The position numbers were made by a program, and so were the translations under genes. This document shows, piece after piece, positions 40,465-49,434 of a stretch of DNA of 64,000 nt. Source of the DNA: Stygiobacter sp. (lineage in GTDB: Bacteria > Pseudomonadota > Alphaproteobacteria > Rhodospirillales > Magnetospirillaceae); the NCBI GenBank assembly GCA_006218045.1, contig VBWB01000002.1, forward strand, positions 94,254-158,253. Direction: 5' to 3'. Under the pieces are notes generated by a model. That model searched no databases, was not told the DNA's origin, and was given only the letters and a program-made list of their open reading frames with translations. Positions within the stretch are counted from its first letter, which is position 1, and each line of letters begins with the position of its first letter.

Positions 40465-42554
40465 GACCTTGCCCCTCCCTTGTCGCTTCCCAGCACCTGT
40501 CGCACCGCCCGGGCAAGGTCATCCCTGCGATAGGGCTTAGACAGCATGGGGAAGGGCAGCCGTCCCTCCTGCCTCCGCGCCTCGTGAACCGCACGTTCGG
40601 TAAAGCCGGAGGTCAGCAGGATCGGGAGCAACGGATGCGACAGCTGCAGCCTATCCGCCAACACGATGCCATCCATGGAACCGGGCATGATGACATCGGT
40701 GAACACCAGATCGGGATTGAGGCCGCCCTCGATCTCCGCAGCGGCCTGGTCGGCATTTTCGGCTTCCACGACGCGGTAGCCCAACTCGGTGAGTTGGCGG
40801 GCGGTGATCCGCCGCATGTCGGGATTGTCCTCGACGACCAGGATCAGTTCATTGCGTGCCGATCGCGGCACTATTTCCGAGTTCGACACGGCACGGGCCG
40901 CGGCCCCCCCTTCGGTCTGACGCGGTAGGTAAAGGCGGATGGTCGTTCCCCGGCCCGGCTCGGAGTAGACGTTCACATGACCGCCCGACTGCTTCATGAA
41001 GCCGTAGACCATGGACAGCCCGAGCCCGGTGCCGCGGCCGACCGGCTTGGTGGTGAAGAAAGGATCGAAAACCTTCGCCAGGATGTCGGGGGACATGCCT
41101 GTGCCGGTGTCCGAGATAGCCACCATCGCATAGTCACCGGGGGTCAATTCAATGTGGGCGGCGGCATATTCGGCGTCGATGAGGGCATTGTGGGTCTCGA
41201 TGGTGACGACGCCGCCCTGCGGCATGGCGTCACGGGCATTGACGCACAAATTGACCACCGCCGTTTCCAGTTGCACCGGATCGACCGTCACCGGCCAGAT
41301 GTCTTCTCCGCAAGCGAGCCTGACCTCGACCCGCTCGCCCAACGACCGGCGCAGCAGCTTGACCATGTTCGTCACGGCTGCGTTGACGTTGACCTCTTCC
41401 GGCTGGAGGGCCTGCCGACGCGAGAAGGCCAGCAGCCGCTTGTTGAGTTCGGCCCCTCTGAGGCCGGCCTCCAGGGCGGCATCCACCAACTCCAGCGTAT
41501 CCGGGTCTGCCTCGATCCGATCGCGGATCAGATCGAGATTGCCAATAAGGATGCCCAGGAGGTTATTGAAATCATGGGCGATCCCGCCCGTCAGTTGGCC
41601 GACCGCTTCCATCTTCTGGGCATGCAGGAACTGCCGCTCGATGCGGTTGCGCTCGGTCTCATTCTCGGCAACGAGAAGTATGGCCCGCAACCGACCATCT
41701 TCTCCCGCCACCGGCGCGCCTGACAGGCGCAGATCGATGGAGCTGCCGTTGCTGTGGCGGCCCTTGAGCGTTTCAGCCGAAACCGCGCTTCCGGCGCGGA
41801 TTATATCGAGAATCCTGAGGAACGCCGCAGATGAATTGGCATCGATGCCGGACAGGCATCCGTCGGACTGCAGGCAGGGATCGGTGCCGAAAAGGTCGGT
41901 GGTGGCCTGGTTCCACGTCCACGGCGTGCCGTCGGGCCGCAAAGAGACGATCGCCACCGGCGCGGCGTCCATCAGCGCCGTCAGATCCCGCGTCTTCTGC
42001 TGAAGTTCGGTATATATTTGGATGTTGCTGAGGGCGACCGCGGTGGTATCGGCAAGTGCCTGCAACAGACCGACCTGCTCGGGAGTGGCGCGGTAGGGCC
42101 GAGCCCAATAGTTGCCGATCGCGCCTACCGGGTCCTGCGTGCGGATCGGCACCATGACCAGGCTTTTCACGAAGGTGGGGCGGTAGGCCTCGGCGGGGAT
42201 GCGGTCGTCGGTGTAGATGTCCTCGATCACCGTCGATTGCCGGTTGAGCATGACCCAGCCGCTGATGCACAGGGACATGGGAAAGCGCAGCCCCTTCCAC
42301 AGCGGGCTGATCGCATTCTCTTCGGCATAGAAGCACTGGTCACCGTCACGCAGCACGAAAGTGGCGCCATCGGCACCCGTCAATTCGCGCGCCGCCGCGC
42401 GGACGATCTTCATCACGGTTGCGAGATCATGGGCAAAGGAAAGTTCCTGCACGACCTCGACGAGGCGCCCCATAGCCTCGGGAATTGGTGGTGGCGCGCC
42501 CGCCACAGCAGAGGTGACACCAGAACCCAGACGGACACCGTGTTTCTCAAACAT
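40461..42554 (-). CDS. Hybrid histidine kinase (GAF-PAS-HisKA-HATPase-REC)
   Basis: A soluble kinase of 697 residues. GAF domain at about 40-190 (VKSLVMVPIRTQDPVGAIGNYW), PAS domain at about 195-310, dimerisation domain with the phospho-acceptor His in GGIAHDFNNLLGIL, ATPase domain with NLCVNARDAMPQGG, DTGTGMSPDILAKVFDPFFTT and GTGLGLSMVYGF, and a C-terminal receiver with Asp in DLVFTDVIMPGSMDG. The start is ATG 42554; an upstream TTG frame adds five residues. It is cytoplasmic, so its signal is internal. The REC-EAL gene overlaps its end and is the likely phosphotransfer target. Confidence 0.9.
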   Translation of the reverse strand: MFEKHGVRLGSGVTSAVAGAPPPIPEAMGRLVEVVQELSFAHDLATVMKIVRAAARELTGADGATFVLRDGDQCFYAEENAISPLWKGLRFPMSLCISGWVMLNRQSTVIEDIYTDDRIPAEAYRPTFVKSLVMVPIRTQDPVGAIGNYWARPYRATPEQVGLLQALADTTAVALSNIQIYTELQQKTRDLTALMDAAPVAIVSLRPDGTPWTWNQATTDLFGTDPCLQSDGCLSGIDANSSAAFLRILDIIRAGSAVSAETLKGRHSNGSSIDLRLSGAPVAGEDGRLRAILLVAENETERNRIERQFLHAQKMEAVGQLTGGIAHDFNNLLGILIGNLDLIRDRIEADPDTLELVDAALEAGLRGAELNKRLLAFSRRQALQPEEVNVNAAVTNMVKLLRRSLGERVEVRLACGEDIWPVTVDPVQLETAVVNLCVNARDAMPQGGVVTIETHNALIDAEYAAAHIELTPGDYAMVAISDTGTGMSPDILAKVFDPFFTTKPVGRGTGLGLSMVYGFMKQSGGHVNVYSEPGRGTTIRLYLPRQTEGGAAARAVSNSEIVPRSARNELILVVEDNPDMRRITARQLTELGYRVVEAENADQAAAEIEGGLNPDLVFTDVIMPGSMDGIVLADRLQLSHPLLPILLTSGFTERAVHEARRQEGRLPFPMLSKPYRRDDLARAVRQVLGSDKGGARS

Positions 42555-42777
42555 GGCATTCGCTCGCAACCGTTGATTTGCTGCTATCTACGGTAAGGTG
42601 ATATTACCTCAAAGGCCATAAAGCGTTGGATATAGAGAGAGCCACTGCGCACTGAGCCTGCGGCTTACATTTCGCAGCGGATCGGGCGCTCCAAAAATAG
42701 CGCAACAGTTACCGAAACCGGACTCTAGACGCATACAGGCTATTGCATTTCGCTGTCGTCATACCAGTATATCCGCC

Positions 42778-43410
42778 ATGACGCCCGTATCCGAAGCCGT
42801 CGCCCACATCTTCGCCGCTGTCGATCTGATCGGCTTGGCGGTTTTTGCCATTACCGGTGCCCTGGTCGCCGCCCGCAAGGAAATGGACCCGGTCGGCTTT
42901 ATGGTCGTCGGCACGGTTACCGCCATCGGTGGCGGTACCATCCGTGATCTGATCCTGGGTGCCCGCCCCGTATGGATCGAGGACACCACCTATCTGGTCA
43001 TCAGTCTGGTGGCGTCGCTGGCGACGTTTTGGGCGGCAAAGCCATTTACCCGCATCCTGCCGCTGCTGTTATGGCTTGATGCCTTGGGCATGGCGCTATT
43101 TGCCGTTGCCGGTACACAAAAGGCCGCCGCCTTGCAAGCCCCGGTTCTGGTCTGTGTGATCATGGGGGTGATGACAGCCAGTTTCGGTGGGCTGCTACGC
43201 GATATCTTTTGCGGCGAAAAGCCCTTGATGTTCCATCGGGAAATCTATGCCACCGCTGCGGCTGCCGGTTCCATGGTCTGGCTGGCACTGCATCATTTCG
43301 CCACCCTGCCCGAGTTCGGGCAGACGGTTTTGGCCATTACCGCCGGCTTCGCCATACGCGGTGCCGCCATCATCTGGGGACTGCATTTTCCCCAGTACAA
43401 GCCTCGATGA
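42778..43410 (+). CDS. TRIC-type membrane protein (UPF0126, YadS/YicG family)
   Basis: A 210-residue membrane protein made of two repeated halves with the Gly-rich hinge motifs AIGGGTIRDLILGARP near residue 50 and ASFGGLLRDIFCGEKP near 130. Members are trimeric cation channels related to animal TRIC; in bacteria their role is not settled (some are annotated as glycine transporters). About seven helices are predicted. Its 3' end overlaps the converging MBL gene by 41 bases. The 208-base gap upstream holds AGGTGATATTACCT at 42596-42609, a possible operator, and nothing else I can name. Confidence 0.87.
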   Translation: MTPVSEAVAHIFAAVDLIGLAVFAITGALVAARKEMDPVGFMVVGTVTAIGGGTIRDLILGARPVWIEDTTYLVISLVASLATFWAAKPFTRILPLLLWLDALGMALFAVAGTQKAAALQAPVLVCVIMGVMTASFGGLLRDIFCGEKPLMFHREIYATAAAAGSMVWLALHHFATLPEFGQTVLAITAGFAIRGAAIIWGLHFPQYKPR

Positions 43411-44161
43411 CCAACCCGTCATGGGCCGGGCGCACATGGGGCGGCAGGATATTGCACAAGGTATCGTAGTCCAGGCTTGGCGTCATATGGGTCAAAATCG
43501 CCTGACGCGGACGGACCCGTTCGATCCATTCCAGCACTTTGTCCAGATGGGCATGGGTCGGATGTGGATCATAGGTCAGACAGCCGACGATCCAGGTGTC
43601 GATTCCGGCCAGGGCGTCGAAGGACGATTCGGGCAGGTCCACCGCATCGGTGGAATAAGCCAACGGGCCAAAGCGGAAGCCGGTGGTCCGGCAATAACCG
43701 TGATCCTGATCGAAGGGCACCACATCCATACCGCCCACTGAAAACTCCCCCTCGATAGGGTGCAGGTCCAGCATGGGCTTGTAGATGCTTTGCCCCTCCC
43801 CTACTCCTCCGACCACATAGGGGAAGCGGCTGCGAATGCAGTCCAAAACCTCGGCGGTGGCGTGGATGGGCAGGTGGGCGCGCATGGCCCGGTTGACCTC
43901 GCGCAGATCATCGATACCGTGCATATGGTCGGCATGATCGTGGGTATACAGTACCGCCGCCAACCGGTTGATGCCGACCCCCAGCAATTGTTCTCGGCAA
44001 TCGGGCGAGGTGTCGACCAGAACCGCCCCTTCCGGTCCATGGAGCAGGATGGACGGGCGGCGGCGGCGATTGCGCGGGTTGTCGGGATCGCAGGCGCCCC
44101 AACCCCGGGAAATGCTGGGCACGCCGCCAGCGGCCCCACATCCCAGGATGGTGGCCTTCAT
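43370..44161 (-). CDS. MBL-fold metallo-hydrolase (PhnP/PqqB-like)
   Basis: 263 residues. It starts with LGCGAAGGVPSISRGWGACDP, typical of PhnP-like cyclic phosphodiesterases, has the metal motif YTHDHADHMHGIDDL near 73-86, PFDQDHG near 150, and STDAVDLPESS near 170. The family acts on phosphodiesters or related esters, but the true substrate is unknown. It ends the ydcF-to-MBL gene series on this strand and overlaps tatD by four bases. The neighbour order metG-tatD-MBL after holB is common in alphaproteobacteria. Confidence 0.9.
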   Translation of the reverse strand: MKATILGCGAAGGVPSISRGWGACDPDNPRNRRRRPSILLHGPEGAVLVDTSPDCREQLLGVGINRLAAVLYTHDHADHMHGIDDLREVNRAMRAHLPIHATAEVLDCIRSRFPYVVGGVGEGQSIYKPMLDLHPIEGEFSVGGMDVVPFDQDHGYCRTTGFRFGPLAYSTDAVDLPESSFDALAGIDTWIVGCLTYDPHPTHAHLDKVLEWIERVRPRQAILTHMTPSLDYDTLCNILPPHVRPAHDGLVIEACTGENAVPR

Positions 44162-44934
44162 CGCCTAACCTTGGAAAACAGGGAGAGGAAATTGGCGGTG
44201 GTGGCCGTCGCCAGCGCCTCGGTCGAAATCCCTTTCAATTCAGCCACCTTGGCTGCGGTGTGCGCCACATAGGCCGGTTCGTTGCGCTTGCCGCGATAGG
44301 GAATGGGCGCCAGATAAGGGCAATCGGTCTCCACCAGCAACCGATCCAGAGGGATTGTGGAGATCACCTGCTGCAAGGCTTCCGCCTTCTTGAAGGTGAT
44401 GATGCCGGACACCGAGATATAAAGTCCAAGTTCAACTGCTAAATCCGCAAGATGCTGGCCAGAGCTAAAGCAGTGTATCAAGCCCGGAAATGCCCCCTTA
44501 GCCATTTCCTCGCTCAGGATTTTGGCCATGTCGTCATCGGCATCGCGGGTATGGATGATGATCGGCAGCCCTGTGCGCCGTGCCGCATCGATATGGACGC
44601 GGAAGCTGTCGCGTTGGCGGTCGCGCGGGCTTTTGTCGTAATAGTAATCCAGACCGGTCTCGCCGAAACCGACCACCTTTGGGTGTTCGGCCAGATGGAT
44701 CAGGGTTTCAGCATCGGTGGCCGGTTCGCTACCGGCCTCGTGCGGATGGATGCCGACGGTGCAATAGACGTCGTCGAACCGTTCGGCTACGGCCAGAACC
44801 CGAGGAAAACGGCTGACATGGGTATTGATGCTCAGCATCAACCCGATTCCGCCCTTGCGCGCCCGTTCGACCACCTGATCCAGTTCGTCGGCGAAATCGG
44901 GAAAATCCAGATGGCAGTGGCTGTCCACCAGCAT
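44158..44934 (-). CDS. tatD: TatD family metal-dependent deoxyribonuclease
   Basis: 258 residues; TIM-barrel hydrolase with the N-terminal metal motif VDSHCHLDF, Glu in GFGETGLDYYYDKSP near 92, HTRDADDD near 128, HCFSS near 153 and ETDCPYLAP near 203. TatD proteins are 3'-5' DNases involved in DNA repair. The start is ATG 44934, sharing TGATG with the metG stop. Both flanking genes overlap it, so the three are one transcription unit. Confidence 0.93.
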   Translation of the reverse strand: MLVDSHCHLDFPDFADELDQVVERARKGGIGLMLSINTHVSRFPRVLAVAERFDDVYCTVGIHPHEAGSEPATDAETLIHLAEHPKVVGFGETGLDYYYDKSPRDRQRDSFRVHIDAARRTGLPIIIHTRDADDDMAKILSEEMAKGAFPGLIHCFSSGQHLADLAVELGLYISVSGIITFKKAEALQQVISTIPLDRLLVETDCPYLAPIPYRGKRNEPAYVAHTAAKVAELKGISTEALATATTANFLSLFSKVRR

Positions 44935-46490
44935 CAATCGGCCCCCTGCTCGTCAACGAAGCGCGGAAACACGCCTTGCGGCACCGGCAAGGGTGTATCC
45001 GGCTTCAGGGCGTGGTGCGAGCCACACTGGGTCAGATCGCGTTGATCGGCGGGGATGGCCAATTGATCCAGCAGTTTGGCCGAGCTATCGGGCATGAACG
45101 CCTGGGTCAGCAGGGCCAGATTACGAATGGTTTCCGCCAGCACCCACAGCACCGTGCCCATGCGGTTGGGATCGGTCTTCTTCAGTGCCCACGGCGCCTG
45201 GCGATCCACATAGCCGTTGGCGGCGCGGATCACCACCCACAAGGCTTCCAGGCCCTCATGGAACAACTGGCGGTCCATGGCGTCGCGCAGCTTGTGCAGC
45301 AGGCCATGGGCAGCGTCCAGCATCTCGCGGTCATCGTCGTTGAAATCGCCATGGGCGGGCACGGCATTGCCGCAATTCTTGCCGATCATGGACAGAACAC
45401 GCTGCGCCAGATTACCGTAATCATTGGCCAATTCGCTGTTCATACGCATGACCATGGCGCGGTGGCTGTAATCGCCGTCATTGCCGAAGGGCACTTCGCG
45501 CAACAGGAAATAACGCACCTGATCCAGGCCGTATTTTTCGATCAGGGTCAGCGGATCGATGACGTTGCCCACCGACTTGGAAATCTTTTGGCCTTCATTG
45601 GTCCACCAGCCATGGGCGAACACCCGATGGGCCGGCTTCAGGCCGGCCGCCATCAGGAAGGCCGGCCAATAGACGGCGTGAAAGCGCACGATATCCTTGC
45701 CCACCATGTGCAGATCGACCGGCCAATACCGGGCATAATCGCCGTCCTGCTCGGGGTAGCCCACGGCGGTGATGTAATTGGTCAGGGCGTCCAGCCACAC
45801 ATACATGACGTGGTCGGCATCACCGGGGACCGGAATGCCCCATTTGAAACTGGTCCGCGACACCGACAGGTCTTGCAGACCACCCTTGACGAAGCTCATC
45901 ACCTCGTTGCGGCGCGATTGCGGCGCCACACAGTCCGGGTTGTCCTCGTACCATTGCAGCAACTTGTCCTGCCACGCCGACAGGCGGAAGAAATAGCTGG
46001 GTTCCTTCACCCATTCCACCGGCGCGCCGGTGGGGGCCAGCTTGCCGCCGGCCGGGCCTGCGACCAGTTCATCCTCGCCGTAAAAGGCCTCATCGCGGAC
46101 GGAATACCAGCCTTCGTAATGGTCCAGATAGATGTCGCCGGATTGCACCAATTTGTTCCACAAGGCCTGCACCGATCGCAGGTGACGCGGCTCGGTGGTG
46201 CGGATGAAATCATCGTTCGAGCAGTTAAGACGGGCCGCCAACTCACGGAAATTGGCCGAGTTCATGTCGGCCAGTGCCTGCGGCGAAATCCCCGCCGCCT
46301 CCGCCGACTTTTCCACCTTCTGCCCGTGTTCGTCGGTGCCGGTCAGAAACTTGACGTCATAGCCATCCAGGCGCTTGAAGCGGGCCAGAACGTCGCAGGC
46401 AAGCGTGGTATAGGCATGGCCGATATGGGGCTTGTCATTGACGTAATAGATGGGCGTGGTCACGTAAAAGGTCTTCCTGGACCCGCTCAT
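44934..46490 (-). CDS. metG: Methionyl-tRNA synthetase
   Basis: Class I synthetase, 518 residues. ATG 46490, with AAGGAG seven bases upstream, gives TFYVTTPIYYVNDKPHIGHAY, including the HIGH motif; the KMSKS loop reads KISKSVGNVIDP near 300. The zinc knuckle cysteines of E. coli MetG are absent (DEAFYGEDELV replaces them), and the C-terminal tRNA-binding domain is absent, giving the short form. A longer frame upstream of 46490 is not supported. Confidence 0.95.
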   Translation of the reverse strand: MSGSRKTFYVTTPIYYVNDKPHIGHAYTTLACDVLARFKRLDGYDVKFLTGTDEHGQKVEKSAEAAGISPQALADMNSANFRELAARLNCSNDDFIRTTEPRHLRSVQALWNKLVQSGDIYLDHYEGWYSVRDEAFYGEDELVAGPAGGKLAPTGAPVEWVKEPSYFFRLSAWQDKLLQWYEDNPDCVAPQSRRNEVMSFVKGGLQDLSVSRTSFKWGIPVPGDADHVMYVWLDALTNYITAVGYPEQDGDYARYWPVDLHMVGKDIVRFHAVYWPAFLMAAGLKPAHRVFAHGWWTNEGQKISKSVGNVIDPLTLIEKYGLDQVRYFLLREVPFGNDGDYSHRAMVMRMNSELANDYGNLAQRVLSMIGKNCGNAVPAHGDFNDDDREMLDAAHGLLHKLRDAMDRQLFHEGLEALWVVIRAANGYVDRQAPWALKKTDPNRMGTVLWVLAETIRNLALLTQAFMPDSSAKLLDQLAIPADQRDLTQCGSHHALKPDTPLPVPQGVFPRFVDEQGAD

Positions 46491-46528
46491 GATCGTCTCC
46501 TTGGTATTCTTGTTCTCAGCGCCGGCGG

Positions 46529-47608
46529 TCAGGCGCGGGATAATCTTTCGACGGCCAGGAAGGCCGTCAACAAGGCCTGCTTGCGATCCAGGTTGACCGC
46601 GTCGGTCCGGGCAAACAAAGCCCCGGTCTTTTCCCACAGGTCAAGCCAACGATCAAGGCTGGCGGCAGCCAGAAGCCGCGCCATCAGTGCCGCCTCGCCC
46701 GGCACCACCTCGACCATGCCCCGGCCCTGACGCCCACCGGCCCGCACCAGCCGGGCCAGCCACCATACGGTCAGTTCGGCCACCGTGCGCCAGGCGCTAT
46801 CGGCATCGCTTTTTCCTACCCGTTCGGCGAAAGCATGCAGCGCCGGTACGTCCAGACGTGGCAAGGCCGACAACAGGCCGATCAGATCACGATAAAGGTC
46901 CAGACCGCCCTCGGCGGCCAGGGCCAAGGCCTTGCCCAAACTGCCTTCGCCCAGATTGGCCAGGGCGGTCAGTTCGGCATCGGTCAGGTCGGGCCGGTTC
47001 TTGGCCAGCAATTGGCAAATGGCTTCTTGCGGCAGCGGATTCAATGCCAACCGCCGACAGCGTGAGCGAATGGTCGGCAGCAACCGCCCAGGGCTGTGCG
47101 ACACCATCAAAATCAATGCTTTGACCGGCGGTTCTTCAAGAATTTTCAGAACCGCGTTGGCGGCATTGCGGTTCATTTCGTCGGCGGCGTCGATCAGGAC
47201 CACGCGCCAGCCGGCATCGGCGGTCTGGTGGAACAGATCGCCGATCTTGCGTACGTCGTCGATGACGATTTCCGTGCGCATCTTGGTTTTTTTGTCGTCG
47301 GTGAAGCCGCGTTCGACCACCTTGAGGTCACGGTGGCCCTGGGCGGAAACCTGATGCACCACCGGATGCGAGGCGCTGATCGCCAAAGTGTCGGGCGGGC
47401 CACCGAACAGGCCGCCGCCCTCGCCGCCACCGGACAGGACGAAACGGGCGATACGATAGGCCAAGGTGGCCTTGCCGATCCCCTTGGGACCGGTCAACAG
47501 CCAGGCATGGGCCAAGCGCCCGGAAGTCCAGGCATCGAGAAAATCCCGCTGCGCCTGGACATGGCCGATCAGATCCAGGACATCACGGGGATGGGCGATC
47601 TCGGTCAC
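46529..47608 (-). CDS. holB: DNA polymerase III delta' subunit
   Basis: Clamp-loader subunit, 359 residues. AAA+ features: LTGPKGIGKATLAYRIA near 38-54, sensor-1 region ALILMVSHSPGRLLPTIRSRCRRL near 165, and a C-terminal collar domain. It also contains the box-like IDAADEMNRNAANAVLKILEEPP. The Walker A Lys and Thr are present but the usual Ser/Thr pattern is modified, as in many delta' subunits. The start is GTG 47608, overlapping tmk by GTGA. Confidence 0.9.
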   Translation of the reverse strand: MTEIAHPRDVLDLIGHVQAQRDFLDAWTSGRLAHAWLLTGPKGIGKATLAYRIARFVLSGGGEGGGLFGGPPDTLAISASHPVVHQVSAQGHRDLKVVERGFTDDKKTKMRTEIVIDDVRKIGDLFHQTADAGWRVVLIDAADEMNRNAANAVLKILEEPPVKALILMVSHSPGRLLPTIRSRCRRLALNPLPQEAICQLLAKNRPDLTDAELTALANLGEGSLGKALALAAEGGLDLYRDLIGLLSALPRLDVPALHAFAERVGKSDADSAWRTVAELTVWWLARLVRAGGRQGRGMVEVVPGEAALMARLLAAASLDRWLDLWEKTGALFARTDAVNLDRKQALLTAFLAVERLSRA

Positions 47609-48240
47609 GCCGAGGTTTCCAGCCGAGTGGTGATCGCGGCCAGGATATCCTGGTGCACCGCCTCGGGCGGTCGGCTGGCATCGATCACGGCGCAGCGCCT
47701 TGGTTCAGCCGCGGCGATGGCCAAAAAGCCATGCCGCAATCTTTGGTGGAACTCCAGGTCCATACGCTCATAACGGTCCTCGGCACCACCGCGACCGCCG
47801 GCCCGTTTCAGCCCCTCTTCCACCGGCAAATCCAGGACCAGGGTCAAATCGGGGCGGAACCGCCCCATGGTCACCTCGGCCAATTGGTCGATCAGGGCGC
47901 GGTCCAGACCGTGACCATAGCCCTGATAGGCCAGGGTCGAATCGGCGAAGCGGTCACAGATCACCCAGGCGCCGCGCTCCAGCGCCGGCCATACCGTTTT
48001 GACCAGATGGTCGCGGCGGGCGGCGCTGTGCAGCAGGGCTTCGGTGCGGGCATCCCAGCGATCGACGGCGCCGCTGACCAGCAGGGTGCGAATGGCCTCG
48101 GCCCCGTCGGCCCCCCCCGGTTCACGCGTCAGCACCACCTCGCGCTTCCGACCGCGCAGGGATTCGGCCAGCAACCGCACCTGGGTCGACTTGCCGGCCC
48201 CCTCGCCGCCTTCAAAGGTGATGAAGCGCCCATCGGTCAT
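47605..48240 (-). CDS. tmk: Thymidylate kinase
   Basis: Phosphorylates dTMP to dTDP. The 211-residue protein has P-loop FEGGEGAGKSTQ near residue 10, TREPGGADGAEAIR near 38, and the DR-x motif CDRFADSTLAYQG near 95, followed by a lid with RYERMD. It sits between dac and holB with overlaps at both ends (TGATG and GTGA). Gene order dac-tmk-holB-metG-tatD is typical of alphaproteobacteria. Confidence 0.95.
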   Translation of the reverse strand: MTDGRFITFEGGEGAGKSTQVRLLAESLRGRKREVVLTREPGGADGAEAIRTLLVSGAVDRWDARTEALLHSAARRDHLVKTVWPALERGAWVICDRFADSTLAYQGYGHGLDRALIDQLAEVTMGRFRPDLTLVLDLPVEEGLKRAGGRGGAEDRYERMDLEFHQRLRHGFLAIAAAEPRRCAVIDASRPPEAVHQDILAAITTRLETSA

Positions 48241-49412
48241 CAGCGCTTTGGCCCCAACAGAATGTGGCGCAGCGCCTCGGACATGCGTCCGGTAAAACCC
48301 AGCTTGGCCACACTGGCACCAGCCACCAACGGCAATTCCACATTGGCCTGACCTGGGGCGGTGATCAGCAGCTTGCCCAAGGTTTCACCCTTGCGGATGG
48401 GCGCGGCGATGGGGCCGTCATAGACGGCGGTCACCTTCATCTCGCGTCGGGCCTTGCGCGGCATGGTCACTTCCAGCTTTTCGCCGGCGACCAGCGGCAC
48501 GTTAGCGGATTCGCCCAGCCAGACCTCGGCGTCGGTCACCATGTCGCCCGGCTTGAACAGGGCGTAATTATCGAATTCGCGGAACGCCCATTCCATCAGC
48601 CGCGCACTTTCCTCGGACCGTTCCTTCATGGACTTCAAGCCGTTGATGACCATGATGACCCGGCGCTCGCCGCGCTTGACGGTACCGACCAGACCGTAAC
48701 CGGCGGCTTCGGTATGGCCTGTCTTCAGGCCGTCGGCGCCGGACACCCCGTACAGCAGCGGATTGCGGTTGCCCTGACGGATACCGTTGAAGACGAATTC
48801 CCGTTCCGAATAAATGGGGAAATATTCGGGGAAATCGAAAATCAGCCGCCGGGCCAAGGTGGAGAGGTCGCGCGCCGTGGTCAGGTGCTCCGGGTCGGGC
48901 CAGCCCGAGGCGTTGCGCAAAGTGGTGTTGAGCATGCCCAGGTCGCGGGCCTTGCGGGTGGCTTCCTCGGCGAAGGCTTCCTCGGTGCCGGAATGAGCCT
49001 CGGCCAGCACGCTGCAGGCGTCATTGCCGGATTGAATGATGACGCCGCGGATCAGATCGCCGACCTTGGCCGAAGACCCCACCGGCAGGAACATCAGCGA
49101 ACCGCCGGATTTGAAATGGCGCTTCCACGCGGTTTCCGACACCGGCAATTGGTCGTCCATCTTCCAACTGCCTTCCTTGAGCTTCTCGAACACCAGATAG
49201 GCGGTCATCAGCTTGCTCATGGAGGACGGCACCATCAGCTCGTCGGCATTCTTTTCCAGCAAGATGGTGCCGGTCTTGTAGTCGATCAAAATGGCCTGAC
49301 GCGCCTGGGTCTCGATGGATTCGGCACGGACCGCGCCCCCGCCGAGGATCAACGCGGCGGCAACGACGACAAAACGGGCCAGGGAAAACGGGGATTTCAA
49401 CAACGCAATCAT
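48240..49412 (-). CDS. dacA: D-alanyl-D-alanine carboxypeptidase (DacA/DacC type)
   Basis: Low-mass penicillin-binding protein that trims peptidoglycan pentapeptides in the periplasm. The 390-residue precursor begins with a signal peptide (FVVVAAALILGGGAVRA). Active-site motifs: SxxK in PSSMSKLM, SGN in IQSGNDA, and KTG in GLKTGHTEAAG. A C-terminal beta domain (from about 300) ends in an amphipathic LGFTGRMSEALRHILLG helix that can attach to the membrane. It shares one base with tmk. Confidence 0.94.
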   Translation of the reverse strand: MIALLKSPFSLARFVVVAAALILGGGAVRAESIETQARQAILIDYKTGTILLEKNADELMVPSSMSKLMTAYLVFEKLKEGSWKMDDQLPVSETAWKRHFKSGGSLMFLPVGSSAKVGDLIRGVIIQSGNDACSVLAEAHSGTEEAFAEEATRKARDLGMLNTTLRNASGWPDPEHLTTARDLSTLARRLIFDFPEYFPIYSEREFVFNGIRQGNRNPLLYGVSGADGLKTGHTEAAGYGLVGTVKRGERRVIMVINGLKSMKERSEESARLMEWAFREFDNYALFKPGDMVTDAEVWLGESANVPLVAGEKLEVTMPRKARREMKVTAVYDGPIAAPIRKGETLGKLLITAPGQANVELPLVAGASVAKLGFTGRMSEALRHILLGPKR

Positions 49413-49434
49413 CCTTGAAGCTCGAAAAGTAAAA

